Assembly (NCBI GenBank): GCA_002412545.1
Contig: DHVG01000002.1
Coordinates: 244,943 to 308,942 of the forward strand
Length of the DNA: 64,000 nucleotides
Direction of reading: 5' to 3'
From: Elusimicrobia bacterium UBA5214
Lineage (GTDB): Bacteria > Elusimicrobiota > UBA5214
The stretch's first letter is position 1; each line of letters begins with the position of its first letter. A program made the translations under genes and the position numbers. The notes beneath the pieces are model-generated. The model saw only the letters and a program-made list of their open reading frames with translations. It made no database searches and had not been told where the DNA came from. Of the stretch, positions 49,329 through 56,051 are shown piece after piece.

Positions 49329-49876
49329 CTAAAGACCTTCTGTATTCTTTTCACAAAACCAGCATCTTTAAGAATACTTTCTGCATTTTCCTGACTGATA
49401 CAATGGACAGTAAAGATATACCCTTCAGCAGTTTTTTCTACATCAATAGTGATTGTTCCCGGAGTTAAAGTTATAGAATTTGCATTAATCGTATTTTGTA
49501 AAGCATCAGGGAGTGGTGATTTTACCTGGACAATCGCTGGCGAGATACGCATATTTATTCTTAATACGCGGTTGGCGACATCTATCCCCGCAAGAAGAAT
49601 ATCCCAGGTTAGACGGATACTATACAAAAATATGCGGAATAGATTGCTTGGCTTGAGGAGATATAATTCTTCCGGTGGAATGATTGATTGGGGGAAGAGT
49701 GAACTAACTAAAACGGCTAAAACTAAACCAACAATAACATGCTGAATTAAGTTGAGAAAACCGATAGGAGTAGCAAAATCCGGGGGGAAACTGATTGCTA
49801 ACCAAAAGAGAAAAAGAATTATTGTCTGGACTAAAAAACTCTGACGCTGAATTTCGCCAGTCCTTGTAGTCCTCAT
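49316..49876 (-). CDS. mnhE: MnhE/MrpE (MbhA-like) subunit
   Basis: I place the start at the ATG at 49876 (MRTTRTGEIQRQSF); the frame opens a little earlier, but that stretch is occupied by the promoter. The 186-residue protein has two N-terminal helices and the MrpE features FLYSIRLTWDILLAGIDVANRVL, ALQNTINANSITLTPGTITIDVE and EGYIFTVHCI. It is the first gene of the ion-transport cluster. Confidence 0.93.
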   Translation of the reverse strand: MRTTRTGEIQRQSFLVQTIILFLFWLAISFPPDFATPIGFLNLIQHVIVGLVLAVLVSSLFPQSIIPPEELYLLKPSNLFRIFLYSIRLTWDILLAGIDVANRVLRINMRISPAIVQVKSPLPDALQNTINANSITLTPGTITIDVEKTAEGYIFTVHCISQENAESILKDAGFVKRIQKVFRWFF

Positions 49877-49886
49877 CAAATATTGA

Positions 49887-49915
49887 ATTTTACTAAAAAA
49901 ATACAAATTTGTCAA
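49887..49915 (-). promoter_or_regulatory. Strong sigma70-like promoter before mnhE, near-leaderless
   Basis: Minus strand: -35 TTGACA (49915-49910), 17-base spacer, -10 TAAAAT (49892-49887). The mnhE ATG (49876) is only ten bases after the -10 box, so the transcript would begin at most a few bases before the start codon. Confidence 0.75.
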
Positions 49916-50063
49916 TACTCCGCAAGAATTTCTTTTTTTAGGGAGTTACATTTTTCCAAACAAAAAAACCGCCTGTGTCTATGTCATCAGTGGTCATTAC
50001 GATTAACCTGCAGTTGGCGGGCGGATATTTAACCGTATTTGTCAAAGAAAATCAGTGTTGTCT

Positions 50064-50801
50064 CTATTTTGCAATTAGCGTTTTACATTTTGTGATGATA
50101 TTCTCCCAGAGGGCTACTGTACTTTGGACACTTTCCTTAAGAAAAATACCTAAAGAGATTTGAGTTGGCCAGACTAATTTTAAAACCAGTATTATCACTA
50201 TCAGATTGGCTATCAGGATAAAGACCAAAGAAAAAAAGATACCGGTTTTATGAATATCAGATTGCCGCTGGCACAGTGAATCAAAAGTTAATGCTAAATG
50301 GAAGGCTAAAGTGAATCCTACCAAAAAAAGCATCACAATTTCTAACTGAGGTTTTCCAAAAAAAGTGAAATGTTCCGGATATGTTTTAAGCAAAATCCTA
50401 AAAAGAGAATATATTGCAAGGGTGAGAAAAGTATAAATTGGGAAGAAATAGGGTGCCAGGGTTACCAGGATATTAGACTTTGTTAAAAGGACACTTCCTC
50501 CACTTTTAGAAACTTTCAATCTCTTGACTTTACCTCCGAAGATTAACGACCAGAAAGCGTGAGTCAACTCGTGCCCAAAAATGTAAGTTCTTATCGGTTT
50601 AAAGAAAACCAACTGCAAGACAAAATAACCAGCAAAACCGATTAAGAAATAGAATTGTCTTCCGGAAAATTCTCCTACCGAAGATAATTGTCCGACCAGT
50701 GCTTTTGTCAGACCAAAACATAGAGGCAAAAGAATGAAACCAAGCGAAAATTTTACTAATTGTTTCATCAGGTTAGTCCAAGCACTCCCTTTTTTTAACA
50801 T
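50064..50801 (-). CDS. M50-like membrane metallopeptidase
   Basis: The 245-residue protein has about five membrane segments and the zinc motif HELTH (77-81) in YIFGHELTHAFWSLIFGGKVKRL. SGGSVLLTKSNILVTLAPYFFPIYTF follows, as in M50-type intramembrane proteases, where a strand segment and an N-x-x-x-x-A-P-Y motif come after the zinc helix. A third metal ligand could be Asp in LTFDSLCQRQ. It could be a site-2-protease relative or an inactive homologue. It stands alone between the mnh operon and a repeat-rich region. Confidence 0.7.
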   Translation of the reverse strand: MLKKGSAWTNLMKQLVKFSLGFILLPLCFGLTKALVGQLSSVGEFSGRQFYFLIGFAGYFVLQLVFFKPIRTYIFGHELTHAFWSLIFGGKVKRLKVSKSGGSVLLTKSNILVTLAPYFFPIYTFLTLAIYSLFRILLKTYPEHFTFFGKPQLEIVMLFLVGFTLAFHLALTFDSLCQRQSDIHKTGIFFSLVFILIANLIVIILVLKLVWPTQISLGIFLKESVQSTVALWENIITKCKTLIAK

Positions 50802-50833
50802 CTAAGATACTAAAAAATATCCATTTTCACAAA

Positions 50834-50869
50834 TAAAAAGAACCGCCCTAAACCAATCTAAGGACGGTT
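50834..50869 (-). terminator. Terminator-like hairpin (minus strand)
   Basis: AACCG/CGGTT with CCT/AGG pairing at 50841-50869, followed on the minus strand by CTTTTTATTT. A second hairpin with arms AAACCGAC (about 50926) and GTCGGTTT (about 50970) and a minus-strand T run lies just to the right. No minus-strand gene is visible upstream. Confidence 0.4.
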
Positions 50870-51286
50870 AAATTTCTGATTTCAGCGTAGACCCTTACCT
50901 CAAAAAATTAGAAACATTCCATTTAAACATAAAAACCGACCCGCCCGGAAGTTACATTGGAACAAAAGTCGGTTTGAAAATTCAACTTTCTAATATTACC
51001 AAATTATTCGTAATTCGTCAAGAGAAAGAAATAAATCCATATCGGTAGATTGTACTCTATAAAATTTCTCATGGGGTTGACCCTGAACCGATTACTGGTT
51101 CAGGATTGACCCCGTAGATGATAATCTTTACGGGATTGTCCCCGCACCTATCAGTCATAATTGGTTTTGAATATGCCATTTACTTATAATCTTTTTTCCA
51201 AAACTACCTAAAATTTATCAGTTAGATAATTTCTTTCTTTACTCTAATTGGAGAATAAACGGCATGGATGACTAATAGGTGCGGGG

Positions 51287-51315
51287 TTGACAGAAATATT
51301 TTTTTGTGGTATTCT
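51287..51315 (+). promoter_or_regulatory. Promoter of the EhaR-like HAD gene
   Basis: -35 TTGACA (51287-51292), 17-base spacer, -10 TATTCT (51310-51315). The -35 box abuts the right arm of the 12-base inverted repeat. Confidence 0.7.
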
Positions 51316-51320
51316 GTAAT

Positions 51321-51375
51321 CGCTAAATCGCCAAATACCACCAAAGTGCTAAATACTTCTTTTGGCGATTTAGCG
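51321..51375 (+). repeat. 15-bp perfect hairpin in the HAD gene leader
   Basis: CGCTAAATCGCCAAA (51321-51335) pairs perfectly with TTTGGCGATTTAGCG (51361-51375). It is the third copy of the CGCTAAAT/GCGTTTTTGCG family (tract continues to 51423) and starts just after the -10 box, so the mRNA would begin with this stem. Confidence 0.8.
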
Positions 51376-51434
51376 GAATCTTTGCGATTTTGCGATTGGC
51401 GTTTTTGCGGATTTTAGCGGGTTAGCATTAAAAA

Positions 51435-52436
51435 ATGAAATATTTTTTTACTGACTGTGAAGGTCCCTTAACGAAAAATGATAATGCTTATGAATTGACG
51501 GCTTGTTTTCTTCCTTGGGGAGAAAAACTTTTTCGTCAGTTAAGTGTTTACGATGATATCCTTGCCTACTTGGTAAAGAAACCGGGCTACAATGCCGGGG
51601 GAACACTGAAACTGATTCTTCCCTTTTTTAAAGCATACGATTTGAATAATCAGGAAATTGAGAAATTTTCCCAAAAGAATTTTCTTTTTGTGCCGCACAT
51701 TATTGAAACTTTAAATTTTTTACAGAAAATAATGCCCTGTTTTATTGTCAGCACCAGTTACCGTCCTTATATTCATGCTTTATGTAAGACAATCAATTTT
51801 CCCGAAAAGAATACTTATGCTACCGAGATTGATTTGGATAAGTTAAAAATAGGGGTAAAAGAAAAAATAAAATTGAAAAATTATGCCCAGGAGATTATTA
51901 ACCTGCCTGAATTAGAACTGTCGGCAGGAGTGAAAAAATTTTCTCAACTTCCGGATAGAGTTAAAAAGAGTGTCCAACGATTGAATAAAATTTTCTGGGA
52001 AGAAATGAATAATTTAAGAAGTAATAAATTCTTTGAAATAATCAGACCGGTGGGGGGGGAAGAAAAAGCCGAGGCAATTCTTTCCCAGTTGGGTGGAAGA
52101 AAAGAATTGCTCGAAAATGTAGTTTATGTCGGTGACAGTATTACTGACCGGCAGGCATTCCAGGTAGTGCGGAAAAATGGTGGATTGACCATTTCTTTTA
52201 ATGGTAACCGTTATGCGATAGAATCAGCAGAGATTGCCGTAATTAGCCGGAGTGCTTATATTTTAGGTCTTCTTAGTGCACTTTTTGTTCATTTCGGTAA
52301 GGAAAAAGTTTTAGAATTATCTAAAAAATTTGCACTGGCACAAGTAGTTAATCAGACAAACCGTAAAGAAATTATCCAAAAAAGTGAAATATTTAGAAAA
52401 AGATTTCGTGGAGAAAGAATTGGACAATTGGGTTAG
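51435..52436 (+). CDS. HAD-superfamily protein, EhaR-like (COG4030 type)
   Basis: The 333-residue protein starts FFTDCEGPLTKNDNAYELT. The first aspartate and the CEGP variant of the HAD motif 1 (DxDGT) match the EhaR-like family, known from energy-converting hydrogenase gene clusters of methanogens. Motif 2 is IVSTSYRPYI, and motif 4 is VVYVGDSITDRQAF (aspartates kept). The catalytic second Asp of motif 1 is Glu here, so phosphatase activity is not assured. The gene is next to, but divergent from, the mnh/nuo cluster. Function unknown; the family link is from memory of the motif and should be searched. Confidence 0.75.
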   Translation: MKYFFTDCEGPLTKNDNAYELTACFLPWGEKLFRQLSVYDDILAYLVKKPGYNAGGTLKLILPFFKAYDLNNQEIEKFSQKNFLFVPHIIETLNFLQKIMPCFIVSTSYRPYIHALCKTINFPEKNTYATEIDLDKLKIGVKEKIKLKNYAQEIINLPELELSAGVKKFSQLPDRVKKSVQRLNKIFWEEMNNLRSNKFFEIIRPVGGEEKAEAILSQLGGRKELLENVVYVGDSITDRQAFQVVRKNGGLTISFNGNRYAIESAEIAVISRSAYILGLLSALFVHFGKEKVLELSKKFALAQVVNQTNRKEIIQKSEIFRKRFRGERIGQLG

Positions 52437-52484
52437 TCTCGGAACCTTTTTCTTGCTCAGTAATTCTTTGAAAAGAAAGAGAAG

Positions 52485-52608
52485 AGAGTTTCGGGAATCC
52501 TTTCTTCACTCTATGATTTTTTGACCAGAAACAGGAAGCGCTCGCCTTGCTTCGTTCGGCGAAGCGGGTCAAAAACTCTGATGTCGTTCAGAAATGTCCC
52601 CGAAACTC
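52485..52608. ncRNA. Candidate structured RNA motif, copy 1 (before purB)
   Basis: An outer 11-bp stem joins AGAGTTTCGGG (52485-52495) to CCCGAAACTCT (52598-52608). An inner stem joins TTTTTGACC (52518-52526) to GGTCAAAAA (52567-52575), with a hairpin GCTTCG/CGAAGC inside. The internal loop carries TTCACTCTATGATTT on the left and TGATGTCGTTCAGAAA on the right. Those loop sequences recur at 55465-55582 while the stems differ. Confidence 0.6.
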
Positions 52609-52671
52609 TAAATGATGAGTGAATGCTTGAAAATAATCACTCTACTAACCCAAGTTGTAAGGAGAACAGAG

Positions 52672-52695
52672 ATGAATATGGTTGTCTACAGTTAA
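52672..52695 (+). CDS. Seven-codon leader ORF before purB
   Basis: AAGGAG seven bases upstream, then ATG, five codons, AGT and TAA (peptide MNMVVYS), ending 18 bases before the purB ATG, which has its own AAGGAG. Possible translational leader; no conservation data. Confidence 0.3.
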   Translation: MNMVVYS

Positions 52696-52713
52696 CCTAA
52701 AAGGAGAGAAAGA

Positions 52714-54003
52714 ATGATTGAGAGATACAGTTTATCCGAGATGAAGAAGATTTGGTCAGAAGAAAATAAATTTAGCAAAATGCTGGAAGTAGAACTTGCG
52801 GTGTGTGAGGGATTAATGCATCTGAGAATTATTCCAAAAAACGATTATGCGAAAATTATAAAAGGAGCAAGACTTAACCTGAAACGAGTAAAAGAAATTG
52901 AAAAGATTACCAAGCATGACCTTGCGGCTTTTGTTGACCAAATCAGCGAGAATTTAGGTAAGGAGGCACGCTGGATACATTATGGATTAACTTCCTCCGA
53001 TGTATTGGACACAGTGACTGCCTTACAACTAAAAGAATCTTCTCTTTTACTGATAAAAAAATTAAATAAATTTGCTCAGACATTAAAGAACCTTGCACTT
53101 AAATACAAGAATACAGTTATGCTCGGACGGACTCATGGAATCCAGGCAGAACCAATCACTTTTGGTTGGAAACTTCTTACTTTTTACAGTGAAATAAAAC
53201 GGCATCTGCAGATGCTGGGGTCAGTAAAAGAAGTTGTCAGGTATGGTAAAATTTCCTGTGCGGTAGGGACTTATGCTCATCTTGACCCGAAAGTGGAAGA
53301 ACAGGTAATGAAAAAAATTGGACTAAGAAACGAGCCGGTATCTACCCAGATTATTCCCCGCGACCGGTATGCAGTATATCTCTCTTCTTTAGCGATAATT
53401 GCCTCTTCATTAGAAAAATTTGCTACCGAAATCAGGAACTTGCAAAGAAGCGAAATTGCCGAAGTAGAGGAATATTTTTCAGCCGGGCAGAAAGGTTCTT
53501 CGGCAATGCCGCATAAACGAAATCCGATTCTTTCCGAGAATCTTTGCGGGTTAGCCCGCCTGATGCGTTCTTACTGCTTGGTTGGTTTAGAAAACATTCC
53601 GCTCTGGCATGAACGCGATATTTCGCATTCTTCCGCTGAACGGATTGTTTTACCTGATGCGAGTATCCTTTTAGATTTTATGCTCACCCGGATTGAAAAC
53701 ATTTTTAAAAATCTTGTGGTCTATCCAGAAAATATGCAAAAAAATTTAGAGAAATCATATCGCACCTATTTTTCACAAAAAATACTTTTGAAACTGATTG
53801 AGAAAGGTCTTAAACGGGACGATGTTTATCGGATTGTGCAGGAATTAGCTCATCAGGCGTTAGAAGAGAAAAAAGATTTTGTTTCTTTAGTAGAAGAAGA
53901 TAAAGAAATAAAAAGATATCTTACCGGGAAAGAAATTAAAGAATGTCTGGAGGAAAAATCTTTTCTGAAGAATATTGACCAGATATTTGCAAGATTTAGA
54001 TAA
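52714..54003 (+). CDS. purB: Adenylosuccinate lyase
   Basis: The 429-residue enzyme has the fumarase/ASL signature KGSSAMPHKRNPILSENL (with the SSAMPHKRNP flexible loop), TKHDLAAFVDQI, HYGLTSSDVLDT, GRTHGIQAEPITFG and SHSSAERIVLPD. It catalyses two steps of purine synthesis: release of fumarate from SAICAR and from adenylosuccinate. AAGGAG precedes the ATG. It pairs with purA just downstream, giving both IMP to AMP steps. Confidence 0.97.
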   Translation: MIERYSLSEMKKIWSEENKFSKMLEVELAVCEGLMHLRIIPKNDYAKIIKGARLNLKRVKEIEKITKHDLAAFVDQISENLGKEARWIHYGLTSSDVLDTVTALQLKESSLLLIKKLNKFAQTLKNLALKYKNTVMLGRTHGIQAEPITFGWKLLTFYSEIKRHLQMLGSVKEVVRYGKISCAVGTYAHLDPKVEEQVMKKIGLRNEPVSTQIIPRDRYAVYLSSLAIIASSLEKFATEIRNLQRSEIAEVEEYFSAGQKGSSAMPHKRNPILSENLCGLARLMRSYCLVGLENIPLWHERDISHSSAERIVLPDASILLDFMLTRIENIFKNLVVYPENMQKNLEKSYRTYFSQKILLKLIEKGLKRDDVYRIVQELAHQALEEKKDFVSLVEEDKEIKRYLTGKEIKECLEEKSFLKNIDQIFARFR

Positions 54004-54017
54004 GAAAGTTTTTTGCT

Positions 54018-54145
54018 CTTAGCCAATAGCCAATGGCTGAAGGCTGATGGCTGTTTCTTAATATTTGCCCGCTTTAAGTAAGAAAGCCTTTAGCTTTTAG
54101 CCAATAGCCAATGACTCAGGCTAACGGCTAATTGCTGATGGCTGT
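54018..54145. repeat. Two AGCC/GGCT heptanucleotide hairpin arrays before purA
   Basis: First: AGCCAAT, AGCCAAT, GGCTGAA, GGCTGAT, GGCTG (54020-54055). Second: AGCCTTT, AGCTTTT, AGCCAAT, AGCCAAT, GACTCAG, GCTAACG, GCTAATT, GCTGATG (54085-54145). They end directly before the purA ribosome binding site and could influence its translation. Confidence 0.8.
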
Positions 54146-54160
54146 TGATGAGGAGGAGAA

Positions 54161-55465
54161 GTGAGCACATTAGTAGTTGTCGGAACACAATGGGGAGATG
54201 AAGGTAAGGGTAAAGTCGTTCATTTACTTTCGCGGAAAGCGGATTATATTGTTCGTTATCAGGGGGGAAATAATGCCGGACATACTGTTGTTTTTAATGG
54301 TAAAGAATTTATTCTTCATCTAATCCCGGCAGGAATTCTTGTCCCGGGGAAAAGATGTATTATTGGTAATGGTGTCGTAGTTGACCCGGAAGCATTAATT
54401 GAAGAGATAGGATTTCTTGAAGCACGGGGAATAAAAATTAAGAATCGTCTTTATCTAAGTGACCGAGCACAGGTTATTTTGCCTTATCATCGTTATTTGG
54501 ATCAATGGCATGAAAGAACACAAAATATTGGTACAACGCGTAAAGGGATTGGTCCGGCCTATGCAGATAAGTTTACTCGTACTGGTTTGAGAATGGCGGA
54601 TTATCTTACTGATGAAGTTTTTGTACCTTTTCTGGAAAAAAATCTTCTGGAAAAAGAACCAATTTTGAAAGAACTTTGTGATATAGGAAATCTAAAAAAG
54701 GAAATCCTTGAGAAAAGAGCAAAGATTCTTCCGCGTATTTATGAATTAGTTACCGATACAATAATTTTACTTAATAAAGTTATTGACCGTAAAGAGAATG
54801 TCATTTTTGAATCCGCACAGGGTACTTTACTTGATGTAGATTTTGGCACTTATCCTTATGTAACTTCTTCTAATCCGGTAGCTGGTGGTTCTTGTGTTGG
54901 TGCAGGAGTTGGTCCGACAAAGATTGATTATATCTTAGGAGTAGTTAAATCCTATACTACTCGGGTTGGTGAAGGACCTTTACCTACGGAGTTAACTGAC
55001 GAAAGAGGTGATTACCTCATTGGTAAACATTTGCAAGAAAAGGGTAAAGAATTTGGTGCAACAACTGGTCGTCCAAGACGCTGTGGTTGGTTTGATGTTT
55101 TGGTAGTAAAACATAGTGTTCGGGTCAATGGAATAAACTCTCTTGCTTTAACTAAACTTGATGTTTTAGATGAATTACCGAAATTAAAAATATGTGTTGG
55201 TTATCGTTACGGAGAAAAAATCTTAAATGAATTTCCGGCAAGTTGGGAAATTCTCTCTCATAGTGAACCGGTATATGAAGAATTACCCGGTTGGCAGGAG
55301 AAAACCTACGGGTTAAGAAAATTTCCGCAATTACCAAGAAATGCAAAAAATTATTTGCACAAAATAGAGAATTTAGTTGGTGCGAAAATTGGTCTGATTT
55401 CAATGGGTCGTAGTCGGGAAGAGACAATCATAATTGACAAAAATTTACTTGAATTTAAGTTTTGA
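54161..55465 (+). CDS. purA: Adenylosuccinate synthetase
   Basis: The 434-residue enzyme starts at a GTG with GGAGGAG eight bases upstream (STLVVVGTQWGDEGKGK). Motifs: QWGDEGKGK P-loop, GNNAGHTVV, NIGTTRKGIGPAY, GTYPYVTSSN, TTGRPRRCGWFD, SMGRSREETI. It joins aspartate to IMP using GTP, the committed step to AMP. All active residues are visible. Confidence 0.98.
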   Translation: MSTLVVVGTQWGDEGKGKVVHLLSRKADYIVRYQGGNNAGHTVVFNGKEFILHLIPAGILVPGKRCIIGNGVVVDPEALIEEIGFLEARGIKIKNRLYLSDRAQVILPYHRYLDQWHERTQNIGTTRKGIGPAYADKFTRTGLRMADYLTDEVFVPFLEKNLLEKEPILKELCDIGNLKKEILEKRAKILPRIYELVTDTIILLNKVIDRKENVIFESAQGTLLDVDFGTYPYVTSSNPVAGGSCVGAGVGPTKIDYILGVVKSYTTRVGEGPLPTELTDERGDYLIGKHLQEKGKEFGATTGRPRRCGWFDVLVVKHSVRVNGINSLALTKLDVLDELPKLKICVGYRYGEKILNEFPASWEILSHSEPVYEELPGWQEKTYGLRKFPQLPRNAKNYLHKIENLVGAKIGLISMGRSREETIIIDKNLLEFKF

Positions 55466-55582
55466 AATGAATATCTCAAGGCTCGGAGACACTTTTTTCA
55501 CTCGGTAATTTATTTCCAAAAATCAAAAAATGGAAATAAATTTGAAGTCGTTCAAAAAGGTCTCCTTGCCTTGCATTCATTT
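55465..55582. ncRNA. Candidate structured RNA motif, copy 2 (purA to acylphosphatase gap)
   Basis: An outer stem joins AAATGAAT (55465-55472) to ATTCATTT (55575-55582). The next stems join CAAGGC (55477-55482) to GCCTTG (55568-55573) and GGAGAC to GTCTCC. The inner stem joins TTTATTTCC to GGAAATAAA. The internal loop carries TTCACTCGGTAATTT and TGAAGTCGTTCAAAAA, matching copy 1 at 52485-52608. Confidence 0.6.
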
Positions 55583-55610
55583 TTGTTGGAGGCGACGGGC
55601 TTAATAAAAA

Positions 55611-55889
55611 ATGAAGACAAGGATACACGTCTATATTAGCGGTAGAGTGCAGGGTGTATTTTTTCGTGATTTTACCTCTACGGAAGCAACATTTCTTGGG
55701 CTTGCTGGTTGGGTAAAAAATCTTTTTGATGGACGAGTGGAAGTTCTTGCTGAAGGTGAAAAAGAAGATTTAGAAAAATTACTTACTAAATTGAAACAAG
55801 GTCCACCGGGGGCAAGAGTTAAAAATGTAGAAGTAATTTGGGAAGATTATCTTGGTGAATTTCACGAATTTAGAATTACTTGGTATTAG
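55611..55889 (+). CDS. acyP: Acylphosphatase
   Basis: The 92-residue protein has SGRVQGVFFRDFTSTEA, with the catalytic arginine in the phosphate-binding loop, and GLAGWVKNLFDGRVEV, with the catalytic asparagine. Length and both signatures match the family, which hydrolyses acyl phosphates. No obvious partner. Confidence 0.96.
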   Translation: MKTRIHVYISGRVQGVFFRDFTSTEATFLGLAGWVKNLFDGRVEVLAEGEKEDLEKLLTKLKQGPPGARVKNVEVIWEDYLGEFHEFRITWY

Positions 55890-55901
55890 ATAAAATAGAA
55901 T

Positions 55902-55924
55902 TGTAAAAAAAATTACATTTTTTT
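55902..55924 (+). terminator. Weak AT-rich terminator-like hairpin after acyP
   Basis: TGTAA/TTACA stem with an A-rich loop followed by seven T residues. Position just after acyP and before a new promoter fits a transcription end, though the stem is short. Confidence 0.4.
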
Positions 55925-55927
55925 CTC

Positions 55928-55956
55928 TTGACTATTAAGAACTTTTTTTAGTAAAA
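55928..55956 (+). promoter_or_regulatory. Promoter of the FecR-porin gene
   Basis: -35 TTGACT (55928-55933), 17-base spacer, -10 TAAAAT (55951-55956). AAGGAGG lies before the ATG at 56052, leaving a leader of about 90 bases. Confidence 0.7.
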
Positions 55957-56051
55957 TACTTACCAGGTTGTTCCCGTAAAGAAAATCTAACGGGGTTGAC
56001 AAATTTAAGATAAATATTATAAACTTAATCCTAAAGGAGGTAAAGAAAGAA

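Larger units (their letters stand above)
50870..51434. other. Repeat-rich non-coding region upstream of the HAD gene
   Basis: No gene is supported here. The region holds the second AAACCGAC hairpin (about 50926-50977) and a strong hairpin at 51073-51113 (GGGGT, CCTGAACC/GGTTCAGG, ACCCC). A 12-base inverted repeat joins CCCCGCACCTAT (51140-51151) to ATAGGTGCGGGG (51275-51286). The promoter and leader hairpin of the HAD gene follow. Confidence 0.6.

Noticed and set aside
49877..49915. Upstream TTG start for mnhE
   Set aside because: It lies within the -35 to -10 promoter region; the ATG at 49876 begins the part that matches MrpE.
52621..52713. Purine riboswitch before purB (ATATGG and GTCTAC present)
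   Set aside because: The conserved elements are too close together and the remaining core is missing.
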